Assembly: GCA_947086925.1 (NCBI GenBank)
Contig: CAMUAL010000008.1
Location: forward strand, 1-55,058
DNA: 55,058 nucleotides
DNA from: an uncultured Clostridia bacterium
GTDB lineage: Bacteria > Bacillota > Clostridia > Christensenellales > Pumilibacteraceae
Direction: 5' to 3'
This document shows, piece by piece, positions 17,136 through 25,623 of this stretch; position 1 is the stretch's first letter, and the number at the start of each line of letters is the position of its first letter. A program made the translations under genes and the position numbers. Below the pieces are notes generated by a model. That model made no database searches, was not told where the DNA came from, and worked only from the letters and a program-made list of their open reading frames with translations.

Positions 17136-18427
17136 GCTCTGCTCCCCCTTGCTCTTATTTTCTTTTTAGCAAGTCGCATAGACTGCACGAGCGGTCGGTG
17201 CGCGGGACATACAAACGCACAGCATCCGCATTCTATGCAATTCATTGCACCGTACTTTTCCGCGCCGTCTACGTCGCCCGAAAGTATGCACGAATCTATA
17301 TACACGGGCATAAGCCGCATGGGACATGCCTTAACGCACGCGGCGCAGTTAATGCACGACTCGGGCGGACGGTACTCCGTTTCTTCCGGCATAAGCAAAA
17401 GTATGCCGCTCGTAGTTTTGGTAACCGAAATTTCGGCACTGCTCTGCGCAAATCCCATCATAGGACCGCCTATAATGAGCTTTGCCGCATCGTCGGACGC
17501 GCCGCAATGATTAAGTATATACTTAACGTCGGTGCCCGTGCGCACCCACATATTAGACGGATTTTTTATTCCGCCTCCGGATACCGTGAGGATACGGCGG
17601 TAACATTTTTCGCCCTTTTCCACCGCACGGCACACCGACAGCGCGGTGTGTACGTTATCAACTATAACTCCCACGCTTGCGGGAAGCTTGCCCACCCGCA
17701 CTTTTCTTCGGGTTATCGCATAAATGAGCTGTTTTTCCGCACCTTGCGGGTACTTTGTGTGACATAATACCGTTTCTGCGTTGATATTTTCGCTTTTTGC
17801 GACGTTTTCTATCACTTCCGCCGCATCGGCTTTGTTATCTTCCAAACCGATATAAAACTTATCGAGCCCGAGTGCGCAAGCCATATAACGCGCTCCGCGT
17901 AAAAATTCGGCGGTATATTCGAGCATAATACGATAGTCGCAGGTAAGGTACGGTTCGCACTCCGCCCCGTTTATTATAAACGTGTCGATTTTGTCGCGCG
18001 GTTTGAGTTTGACCGACGTGGGAAATCCCGCGCCGCCCATGCCGACAATGCCGCAATCGGTTATTCTCTGCACTATCTGTGCGGGCAACGGGTTGTTAAG
18101 CGGCTCCAACGCAACTTCGTCGTACTTGCCGTCGTTTTTTATAATTACGTGCATACAGTGCCCCGTGGCGGTAGGTCGTTTTTCTACGGCAAGAACCTCG
18201 CCCGAAACCGACGAAAAAACGTCAGCCGAAATCACTCCGTCCGCCGAGCCTATCTTTTGCCCCGCTTTTACGTAATCGCCCTTTACCACGGCAGGCAATG
18301 CCTCTTTGCCCGCATGCTGACTCAGCGGAATACTTACCGTATCGGGCGCGGGCAAATCGCATACTGCGGCGTTCGCCGATAACGACTTGTTTCCCTCGGC
18401 ATGTATTCCGTGCGGAAAAGTTTTCAA
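17132..18427 (-). CDS. rnfC: Rnf complex subunit RnfC (NADH-binding)
   Basis: Peripheral subunit that exchanges electrons with NAD(H). 431 aa: N-terminal RnfC barrel (HGIHAEGNKSLSA, residues 6-18), nucleotide/FMN region GGAGFPTSVK (131-140) and NGAECEPYLTCDYR (153-166), a SLBB-like part, then two 4Fe-4S motifs CINCAACVKACP and CIECGCCAFVCP in the last 75 residues. First gene of the operon; TTG start at 18427 with AAGGAG. A promoter and a leader of about 113 nt containing a hairpin precede it. Confidence 0.97.
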   Translation of the reverse strand: MKTFPHGIHAEGNKSLSANAAVCDLPAPDTVSIPLSQHAGKEALPAVVKGDYVKAGQKIGSADGVISADVFSSVSGEVLAVEKRPTATGHCMHVIIKNDGKYDEVALEPLNNPLPAQIVQRITDCGIVGMGGAGFPTSVKLKPRDKIDTFIINGAECEPYLTCDYRIMLEYTAEFLRGARYMACALGLDKFYIGLEDNKADAAEVIENVAKSENINAETVLCHTKYPQGAEKQLIYAITRRKVRVGKLPASVGVIVDNVHTALSVCRAVEKGEKCYRRILTVSGGGIKNPSNMWVRTGTDVKYILNHCGASDDAAKLIIGGPMMGFAQSSAEISVTKTTSGILLLMPEETEYRPPESCINCAACVKACPMRLMPVYIDSCILSGDVDGAEKYGAMNCIECGCCAFVCPAHRPLVQSMRLAKKKIRARGSRA

Positions 18428-18514
18428 ATGCGTTCTCCTTTGAGTTTTGTTTTTCCGTAAAGCTTACACGGCATTATCCGTTCAAGCCTTGTTTTTATAT
18501 AAATATAAAAGCCG

Positions 18515-18532
18515 TCGGACGCACAAGTCCGA
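18515..18532 (-). other. Hairpin in the rnf leader
   Basis: TCGGAC (18515-18520) and GTCCGA (18527-18532) enclose a 6-base loop in the rnfC leader. No known riboswitch class was recognised and no T-run follows. Confidence 0.45.
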
Positions 18533-18546
18533 AACCGTCATAAAAA

Positions 18547-18575
18547 AGTATATCATTTATACAAATTTTTGTAAA
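18547..18575 (-). promoter_or_regulatory. Promoter of the rnf operon
   Basis: Minus-strand TTTACA (18570-18575), 17 bases, TATACT (18547-18552). The -35 box lies inside the last codons of the upstream TauE half gene, so the operon is driven from that gene's 3' end. Confidence 0.78.
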
Positions 18576-18981
18576 GACTATTTTTGCGGTTTTCGTAGGG
18601 TTGCTTATTTTCGCGCACCTTCGACACAATAAGCATAACAAGCTGATATACTCCGAGGCATATGAGAAACACTCCGAAACAGCGGGAAAGCACTTTGCCG
18701 CCCACCTTTTTTATAAGAATCGACGCGGGAACGCTTGCCGCAACCGCAGGCAGAGCCACCCAAAGCAGATATTTGAAGTCGAGCAACTTGTTTTTTGCGT
18801 GGATTATAAGCGAAGCCGCCGACATAGGAATAAACGCAATAAGGTTTATCGCCTGAGCGACGTGCTGTTCGGTTTTCGTAGCAAGAGTCAAAAGCGGAAT
18901 CAACAGAGTTCCGCCGCCCATACCCATACCGCCTATAACGCCGCCCACTATGCCTATTATAATAAAAATCAATATTTTCAT
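18553..18981 (-). CDS. TauE/SafE half-size permease, second of pair
   Basis: 142 aa, four helices, one repeat of the TauE/SafE (formerly DUF81) fold: GIVGGVIGGMGMGGGTLLIP (residues 9-28) is the family motif. Full-length members are about 250 aa with two such repeats and export sulfite, sulfoacetate or other organic anions. Here the repeats are separate genes and presumably pair as a heterodimer. A short charged C-terminal tail follows the last helix. The ribosome site is weak; it probably relies on coupling to the gene 20 bases upstream. Substrate unknown. Confidence 0.85.
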   Translation of the reverse strand: MKILIFIIIGIVGGVIGGMGMGGGTLLIPLLTLATKTEQHVAQAINLIAFIPMSAASLIIHAKNKLLDFKYLLWVALPAVAASVPASILIKKVGGKVLSRCFGVFLICLGVYQLVMLIVSKVRENKQPYENRKNSLYKNLYK

Positions 18982-19001
18982 AAATTTTCAGCCGTATGCG
19001 T

Positions 19002-19367
19002 TTAAAACACCGCAAGTTTTATTCCCACCGCAATCATTATTACGGCGAATATTATGCCTATAACGAAAGACGGCAGTTTTTTTAGCAAAAGCGCGCCCGT
19101 TATTCCTCCGCCCACAACGCCCGCGCTTACGCTGAGCGTTCCCGATAGCGAAAAATAGCCGTTTATTATATACATTACGGCACTTGCTATGCTTATAGGC
19201 AATATTATCAGAATTGCCGTTGCATGCGCTTTTTTGGTCGGCTCGTGCAGTATTTTTTCAAGCAAAGGCACACACAGCATGCCGCCGCCTCCGCCGAAAA
19301 ACCCGTTAATAAAACCTATAAGCAAGCCGCCGCCGGCTTTTACAGCCCGTTCAAGTCCTTTTTTCAC
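19002..19367 (-). CDS. TauE/SafE half-size permease, first of pair
   Basis: 121 aa from the GTG at 19367, chosen because CGGAG lies six bases before it; an ATG at 19442 would add 25 basic residues without a ribosome site. Motif LLIGFINGFFGGGGGMLCVP near residues 15-34 and four helices make it one repeat of the TauE/SafE permease fold. Read in a different frame from the next gene, but both repeats are intact, so this looks like a true two-gene transporter rather than a frameshifted one. Expected location: cytoplasmic membrane. Confidence 0.83.
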   Translation of the reverse strand: MKKGLERAVKAGGGLLIGFINGFFGGGGGMLCVPLLEKILHEPTKKAHATAILIILPISIASAVMYIINGYFSLSGTLSVSAGVVGGGITGALLLKKLPSFVIGIIFAVIMIAVGIKLAVF

Positions 19368-19521
19368 GATTTTCTCCGTTTTAACAATACGGCAGAATGC
19401 GCATAATAAACGCGATTTTAACCGTAATTTTATTTTTCCCACAGCCGCGTTCTAATAACCGAACCGAAACCAAATATTTTCCTTAAAATGCTAAAAAATT
19501 TGATTTAAAGCGTCAAATCGT

Positions 19522-19550
19522 TTGCAAAATAGACTTATATGAGATATAAT
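19522..19550 (+). promoter_or_regulatory. Promoter for the large surface protein
   Basis: TTGCAA (19522-19527), 17 bases, TATAAT (19545-19550). Leader of about 78 nt ending in AAAGGTGAC before the ATG at 19635. Confidence 0.82.
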
Positions 19551-19634
19551 TATATAATGTATGCAGTATGACGAATTTTGCCGATTACCGCATATCTGCT
19601 TAAATGAATCAAATACTACCAAAAAGGTGACAAG

Positions 19635-22600
19635 ATGAACAAAGCTCTAAATCGTAAAACATCGCGGATACTCGGCGCGCTTATTACAGCCGCGCTTGTA
19701 TTGGTTATGATATTCTCCGCATTTTCGGTAACTACGTTTGCGCGTGCCGACGATAACGAAAACCTTACGTTTACTCAAACCGACGTTAGCCCCTCCAACT
19801 CAAACTTCGCAAACACAGGCTCGGGCACCCCGCCCTCTCCCGACAGTTGGACAGGCGGCGGTGTAGACGGTCTTAACGGCGGCAATACGGTTGCGGGCGT
19901 TATGAATCTTTCAACCTATGCGGAAAAGAAAGACGATTACAAGCTCGATAAATTTTATTCTTCGAATACATCGCCCGATTCGCCTTTCGGCAAACCCAAT
20001 ACCGAAGGAAATCGCAACGTATTGCTTATAAACGTATTGAACGACAGCACGGCATACGGCTATACTTCGAGCTCCGTGACCTTTACCGCAAACCGCTTTT
20101 ATCTTGTCGAAGCGTGGGTAAGCACGGGCAAATTCGCATCAGACAGCGGCGCGGCTATTCGCGTAAACGGACTCGGCGAGGACATTGTATTCAATCAGAT
20201 AGACACTTCGGCGACTACCGATAATTACGGTTGGGAAAAATTCTCTTTTTATATCGCTTCGTCTTCGCTCGAAGACAAGTCGGTTACGCTAAGCTTGCAG
20301 GTGGGCGATAAATACGAAGATTACTTCTACCCCGCTACCGGTTATGCCATGTTCGACAACGTGAGCATTCTCGAAATCGCGCCCTCGACATTCTACGAGG
20401 CACGCACTTCGGCTCACACTCGGATTTACGACTTATCGAACAAAACTTCCGAAAAATTCACACATCTCGAAAATCTCGACTTTACGCAAGACGTTCCCGA
20501 CAGCGCAAGTTGGGTGCGCACCTCGGCCGGCGAGGATATGTCAAGACTTACGATAGGCACTTACGACGCGAAAAACTCATTTGACGAGAACAATAAATTT
20601 CATCTTACAAGCGACCCGTATTCCTCTAACGGCAAATACGACAAAGGCGACAGCAGTATACTTGTTGTTTCGTCTTATGACGGAAGTCAGTTCCGTTCGG
20701 CGGCAATGGGCGTATCTTCCCAACCCGTTACGATAGAGCGTTACCGCTATTACCGCATTTCCGTTTGGGCTAAATCGCAAGAAGTTTCGGAAGGAAACGG
20801 TGCGACGTTCGCTCTTTCGGCAATACGCGACGAATCGACGGGTGTGGGTCGCTACGAAGGCAAAAACATGTTTGCCACCATAACTTCTTGCAACGGCAAC
20901 GCCGAAAACAAGTCGCGCGGCGGTTTCAGTCAATACTCTTTTTACGTAAAAGGCTCGGCATTGCGCGATTACGACGTAAATATAGAATGTTGGTTGGGCA
21001 CTCCCGACAGTAAGAGCCGCGGCATTGCGTTATTCGATAACGTAACGGTAGAAGAAATCACTCCCGCCGATTACACCGCTTACAGCGCAAGCGGCACGAT
21101 TGTGGATATCGATACTCATGCGGGCATAGACGGAAGTTCATTCGTTTCTTACGCCGATACCGGAATTACAAACGGAAGTTTCTACGAAATCTCCGCTTAC
21201 GAAGAATTCGGTTACCCGTTCGCACCTTCGGGTTGGACAATGTATACCGCATCTACCGCCGCTACCACGGGTTACTCGGTTGAAAGCGTAGATACGTCTA
21301 AGGCTATAAGCGGAATTATCCCCACCGACAGCGAAACTTTCGACAAATACGTCGACAAATTCGGCGGCATGGCATTTAATCCCGCAAACAGCAACAATGC
21401 GAATCTTCTTATGCTTTACAGCCCCGAACGCACGGCTTACTGCTACCGCTCGTCGGCTTTCACCGCAACCGCAAATACTCCCGGCATGCTGACAGTAAGT
21501 CTGCTTACAAGCGGCATGACGAGCGCGGACTACGGTGCAAGTCTTGTTCTTAAAAACGACAGCGGAATTATCGCCACAATAGAAAAAATCAAAACCAACA
21601 ACAGTTTCCGCACCTATACTTTCTATATAGAACCGGCAAGCGTGGATATTTCTTCTCTCAGCGTAGAAGTATGGCTCGGAAACATTGACCGCACCTCAAA
21701 CACAACAAAGCTTTCGGCAGGACTTATTTACGTTCGTGAAGTCGGCTACGCCGCGATTCCCGACGATTACGCATCGGACGGAACAACCGTTACCAAATCC
21801 GCGGCTCAGAAATTCAGCGAATATAAAGCCGCTTGCGAGCGCAACAGACAAAACAACCTTACAATCTCGGCGGCCGCCTACTCGTTTAACGGAATCGAGG
21901 CAACCGCTTACGATTACTACGACTCCGAATTTGTCAAATATCCGTATAACTGGCAGATGTCGGCTACGGGAACGTACTCGAACACCGTGCATTACGGCAT
22001 ATTCGACCCCGCAAGCAGCGACAGAAATTACACGCTTGTTCCTAAAAACTTTACGGTAGACGAGCTTACAACCGATAATGTTCTTATGCTTTACAATGCC
22101 GGTCCCGCCTCCTCTACCCTTACCTACAACGGTTCGCTCAACATTGCCGCCGAAAAGTATTACAAAATAGACATAGCGTTGAAAGTCGATATTCCCGAAA
22201 ATCAGGAACGCGCAAATGCGGTAGGCGCAAAGCTTACGCTCAGCGGCGACAAGACGGTTTCGTTCGATAACATAAAAGATACTTCCACCGTTTCCGACTC
22301 CATTGTAAATAAAGAAACTTTCAAAACTTACTCGTTCTATGTATACCCCGGCGACAGCGACAAGACGGTTTCGCTCAGCATATCGCTCGGCGACAGCGCA
22401 TTCTCCAAACAATGCAACGGCAGAGTTTATATAGGAAGTATTTCGATAACCGATATTAACTCCGACCTTTACAATACGGCGTCGGAGGAAGTGAAAAAGC
22501 GCGACGACGGCAAAAAATACAACTCCGCTTACGAGCGCGTACTTGTAGCCGATTACAGCGTTGAATCGGACGACGACGTTACCGATACGGAAAACCCAGA

Positions 22601-23078
22601 AGGAGGCAGTTCGCTCGAATGGTGGCTTATCCCCTCGATTCTGTTTGCGGTTGCCATACTGATTGCAATAGTAGGATTTATTATCCGCAAGTCGATAGAA
22701 AAACACGCATCTAAGAAAGGCACCGTTACGAAAACGGTATCTTACGACAGAAACGCAACTCTTAACGTCGAACATAACAAAAATGCCGACGACGAAAACA
22801 AAGTAAGCACCGAATCGACAGTCGGCGACGAAAAATACGAATCATTCGACGACGATGCGACGGTAACCGAAAGCAAATCCGTAAAAACCGAAACGAACAC
22901 GACGGTTGCACCTCATGAAGAAACCCCGACCGATTCGACAGCCGAAAACAATTCCGAAGAAGGCGCGCAAATCGAATCCGACGCAGATGCAAGCAAAGAA
23001 GTTACCGCCGAGGAAAAACCTGCGGAAGAATCGAAATCCCCCGCACCCGACGCGTTTATCGACAGATTCGACGACTGA
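19635..23078 (+). CDS. Large four-repeat surface protein with membrane anchor and acidic cytoplasmic tail
   Basis: 1147 aa, family not recognised. Signal peptide 1-37 (ending TTFARADD). The body is four units of about 230 residues, each closing with a beta-rich block: GYAMFDNVSILEI (about 236), GIALFDNVTVEEI (463), AGLIYVREVG (696) and RVYIGSISITDI (930), each preceded by a YSFYV/YTFYI strand and a VxxWLG/ISLG strand. This is the look of carbohydrate-binding jelly-roll (CBM4/9-like) modules. A helix at about 995-1018 spans the membrane; the last 130 residues are acidic, Glu/Thr-rich and would be inside the cell. Strong promoter and AAAGGTG site. Binding to glycans is an inference; no catalytic domain is seen. 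Confidence 0.8.
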   Translation: MNKALNRKTSRILGALITAALVLVMIFSAFSVTTFARADDNENLTFTQTDVSPSNSNFANTGSGTPPSPDSWTGGGVDGLNGGNTVAGVMNLSTYAEKKDDYKLDKFYSSNTSPDSPFGKPNTEGNRNVLLINVLNDSTAYGYTSSSVTFTANRFYLVEAWVSTGKFASDSGAAIRVNGLGEDIVFNQIDTSATTDNYGWEKFSFYIASSSLEDKSVTLSLQVGDKYEDYFYPATGYAMFDNVSILEIAPSTFYEARTSAHTRIYDLSNKTSEKFTHLENLDFTQDVPDSASWVRTSAGEDMSRLTIGTYDAKNSFDENNKFHLTSDPYSSNGKYDKGDSSILVVSSYDGSQFRSAAMGVSSQPVTIERYRYYRISVWAKSQEVSEGNGATFALSAIRDESTGVGRYEGKNMFATITSCNGNAENKSRGGFSQYSFYVKGSALRDYDVNIECWLGTPDSKSRGIALFDNVTVEEITPADYTAYSASGTIVDIDTHAGIDGSSFVSYADTGITNGSFYEISAYEEFGYPFAPSGWTMYTASTAATTGYSVESVDTSKAISGIIPTDSETFDKYVDKFGGMAFNPANSNNANLLMLYSPERTAYCYRSSAFTATANTPGMLTVSLLTSGMTSADYGASLVLKNDSGIIATIEKIKTNNSFRTYTFYIEPASVDISSLSVEVWLGNIDRTSNTTKLSAGLIYVREVGYAAIPDDYASDGTTVTKSAAQKFSEYKAACERNRQNNLTISAAAYSFNGIEATAYDYYDSEFVKYPYNWQMSATGTYSNTVHYGIFDPASSDRNYTLVPKNFTVDELTTDNVLMLYNAGPASSTLTYNGSLNIAAEKYYKIDIALKVDIPENQERANAVGAKLTLSGDKTVSFDNIKDTSTVSDSIVNKETFKTYSFYVYPGDSDKTVSLSISLGDSAFSKQCNGRVYIGSISITDINSDLYNTASEEVKKRDDGKKYNSAYERVLVADYSVESDDDVTDTENPEGGSSLEWWLIPSILFAVAILIAIVGFIIRKSIEKHASKKGTVTKTVSYDRNATLNVEHNKNADDENKVSTESTVGDEKYESFDDDATVTESKSVKTETNTTVAPHEETPTDSTAENNSEEGAQIESDADASKEVTAEEKPAEESKSPAPDAFIDRFDD

Positions 23079-23111
23079 CGGATTATACGTCAAAACAAAG
23101 ATTCTAAAACT

Positions 23112-23141
23112 AACCCCTTGCGTAAGTTTACGCAAGGGGTT
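23112..23141. terminator. Strong hairpin terminator between convergent genes
   Basis: AACCCCTTGCGTAA (23112-23125) pairs with TTACGCAAGGGGTT (23128-23141), then TTTATTTTT on the plus strand. It ends the surface-protein transcript and probably also the tsaE-SDR operon coming from the other side. Confidence 0.92.
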
Positions 23142-23248
23142 TTATTTTTAACGACGTTATGTTTTAAATTGTTCGTATTTAAAGTATATGTTCCAAACTG
23201 TTCAAAAGCATTAAACCGTTCAAGCGTCAAACAACAAGTAGTTTGCCG

Positions 23249-24001
23249 TTAAACGCCTTTATAGCCGCCTGTAACCGCTATATTCTGTCCCGTGATATAA
23301 GAGCTGTCTTTACTCACAACAAGCAGTACGGCGTTTGCTACGTCGTCACACGTGCCGAATCTGCACGCCGGAATCTCATCTTTAATCGCATCGCGCTCGT
23401 TGTATGAAAAACGTGCGTTCATCGGCGTATCTATAAATCCGGGGCTGATTGCATTTACGGTTACTCCCGACGGCGCAAGCTCCTGCGCCAAAGCTTTGGT
23501 GAACCCTATAAGTCCCGCTTTTGCCGCGCTGTACACGGTTTCCATAGACGCGCCGCACACCCCCCAAACGGAAGATATGTTTACGATGCGTCCGAACCGA
23601 TTGCTTACCATATCGGGCGAAAACACGCGGCACACGTGCATTGCGCCTATTAAGTTTGTTTGTATGGTTTTGCTTATACTTTCGGGCGTTTCGTCGCAAA
23701 ACAGCCGATAAGCCTCTGCACCCGCGTTATTTACCACGGTATCGACAAAACCGATAGTTTGTCCGATTCTGTTTTTTGCGTCGCAAACCGAATCGTAATC
23801 GGTTATATCGCATTTAAACGCTATTGCATAGCCGCCCGCCGCGTTGATTTCTTCGACAATGCTTTGCGCTTCGGTTATGCCGTTTAAATAACCCACGGCA
23901 ACCTTGAATCCGCATTTTGCAAGCGAGCGGCAAATCTCTCCGCCGATTGCTCCCGAACCGCCCGTTACAAACGCAACTCTGTTTTTGTTTTCATTGCTCA
24001 T
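23249..24001 (-). CDS. Short-chain dehydrogenase/reductase, FabG-like
   Basis: 250 aa classical SDR: nucleotide motif TGGSGAIGGEICRSLA (residues 14-29), NNAGAEA about 89, catalytic Ser in VNISSVWG and YSAAK (Tyr and Lys) about 157-161, C-terminal GQNIAVTGGYKGV. NAD(P)H-dependent reduction of a keto group, possibly beta-ketoacyl-ACP in fatty-acid synthesis, but the gene is not in a fab cluster. Fifteen bases after the MurF-like gene, last of the tsaE operon. Confidence 0.88.
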   Translation of the reverse strand: MSNENKNRVAFVTGGSGAIGGEICRSLAKCGFKVAVGYLNGITEAQSIVEEINAAGGYAIAFKCDITDYDSVCDAKNRIGQTIGFVDTVVNNAGAEAYRLFCDETPESISKTIQTNLIGAMHVCRVFSPDMVSNRFGRIVNISSVWGVCGASMETVYSAAKAGLIGFTKALAQELAPSGVTVNAISPGFIDTPMNARFSYNERDAIKDEIPACRFGTCDDVANAVLLVVSKDSSYITGQNIAVTGGYKGV

Positions 24002-24016
24002 TGTATTTACCCGCTT

Positions 24017-25609
24017 TCAGTAATTATCGGGCAAATCGTTTTCAAACAAAATCGTCTTTCTGCCCGCTATCGCACCCGATTTTTCCACCGCCTCGGATAA
24101 GCTTGCGCACAACGTAATTTTATCCTCGCTCATTCCGCCCGCTATTGCGCCGCTTTTCAGAACCTCTCCTCGTGCTCCTACAAAGTACGCATAATCGGCG
24201 TATTTTGCCGCATTGCGTCCCAAATGTTCGTTTGCTTCCGTCTCCGCTTCTCCGAGTTCGACAAGTCCCGGCGTTATTACAATGCGCGTTCCTTCAAACG
24301 CTCCGAGCACTTCGAGCGCGATAGCCGAGCCTTCGGTGTTGCTGTTGTACGCATCGTCGAGCACCGTTACGTCACCGTTTTGAATCAGTTGCAATCTGTG
24401 TTCAACAGGTTGTAACAGCGAAACGGATTCGGCAATTTCGGCGAGCGTTACACCGAGTTTAAGCGCGAGCGCGGCACAAAGAGATATTAACGACGGAACA
24501 TGTCTGCCGAGCAAACGCGTTGTTATTTCAACACTGTCGTCGCCGCACATAAGCTTGAACGAAGTGCCGTTTGCTCCGAACGAAACGTCTGAATATTTTA
24601 CTTCGGCATTGCCCGAGTCGCTTTTTCCGGCAAGAATTTTACCGCACTCTGCCGCACCGAACATTTTCAGAGTATATTCGTTATCCGCCGAAAACGCGGC
24701 AATACCGTCATGCGGCAGACTTTTTACAAGTTCGTATTTTGTTTCGTAAATGTTTTCTATGCTCTTAAAGGTGGATAGATGCTGATTTCCCACCGCCGTT
24801 ACGGCGGCATACGTCGGTTTTACAATTTTTGCAAGCTCGGCAATATCGCCCTTATAACGTGCGCCCATTTCGGCAATAAAAACATTGTGCGAACCGTTCA
24901 GCGAATTATTCACGGTTTTTGCGATTCCCATGGGAGTGTTATAGCTCGACGGAGTAATAAGCACGTTATATTTTTTTCCGAGCATAGCCGCAAGCATGTT
25001 TTTTGCCGTAGTCTTTCCGTAACTGCCCGTAATTCCTATTTTAATAAGATTCGGCATGTCATTTAGTTTGCGTTTTGCTTTGACTACGTAGCGTCTGTTA
25101 TTCAGACTTTCGAACGGCAACAGAATATAATGAGCAAGTAACGTAACAAACGGAATCAAAACGGGCATAAGTCCCAAAATACTGTATTTAACGTACAAAT
25201 ACTGCCCTGCAAACAACAAACCGAACGATGCTCCCGCAAACAGTATTGCCGATAAAATAACAAGGCGTATTACTCTGTGCGTAAATTTAAGCGGCGTTTT
25301 GTTTTTCTGTCTTGCGGTAATCGCGATAAACATTACCGTGTTTATAAGATAAAACACCAGTCCGATATACTCTATATATTCGTATTTACCGAAACACGCC
25401 ACGTAAACTATCATCGGCACTACCGAAAAGAACATAGCCGCAAAATATCTTATCGGATAGTCGAGCTTTGTGGATTTAAACCAGTCCGTCACGCCGCGCG
25501 CGCGGTAAGACGAAAGCTGTAAAATCTGCAAAAGTTTTAAGCTCATTACCGTAAGCAATGCCGCACTGACAACCGCAAACACGCTTATTACGCTGTAAAA
25601 TACCGACAT
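24017..25609 (-). CDS. Membrane-fused MurF-like ligase
   Basis: 530 aa. The first roughly 175 residues are about five to six membrane helices. The rest is the central and C-terminal domains of a Mur ligase: ATP loop ITGSYGKTTAKNML (about 195-208), FIAEMGARYKGDI, TAVGNQHLSTF, ETKYEL, HRLQLIQNGDVTVLDDAYNSNTE-type segment (written here in parts: EHRLQL, VLDDAYNSN) and GLVELGEAE. These match MurF, which adds D-Ala-D-Ala to the peptidoglycan precursor. The usual N-terminal UDP-binding domain of MurF is missing and the membrane part takes its place, so the substrate may be lipid-linked or different. SD CGGAG. Sits between an alpha/beta hydrolase and an SDR. Confidence 0.83.
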   Translation of the reverse strand: MSVFYSVISVFAVVSAALLTVMSLKLLQILQLSSYRARGVTDWFKSTKLDYPIRYFAAMFFSVVPMIVYVACFGKYEYIEYIGLVFYLINTVMFIAITARQKNKTPLKFTHRVIRLVILSAILFAGASFGLLFAGQYLYVKYSILGLMPVLIPFVTLLAHYILLPFESLNNRRYVVKAKRKLNDMPNLIKIGITGSYGKTTAKNMLAAMLGKKYNVLITPSSYNTPMGIAKTVNNSLNGSHNVFIAEMGARYKGDIAELAKIVKPTYAAVTAVGNQHLSTFKSIENIYETKYELVKSLPHDGIAAFSADNEYTLKMFGAAECGKILAGKSDSGNAEVKYSDVSFGANGTSFKLMCGDDSVEITTRLLGRHVPSLISLCAALALKLGVTLAEIAESVSLLQPVEHRLQLIQNGDVTVLDDAYNSNTEGSAIALEVLGAFEGTRIVITPGLVELGEAETEANEHLGRNAAKYADYAYFVGARGEVLKSGAIAGGMSEDKITLCASLSEAVEKSGAIAGRKTILFENDLPDNY

Positions 25610-25623
25610 AAGATTATCTCCGA

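Noticed and set aside
18553..19442. TauE/SafE pair as a single frameshifted pseudogene
   Set aside because: Both repeats are complete, have separate stop and start signals and lie 20 bases apart; an evolved two-gene form is simpler, though not proved.
21696..22775. Open frame of about 359 codons antisense to the large surface protein
   Set aside because: Rich in Cys, Arg and Phe with no motif; it opposes a well-supported gene.
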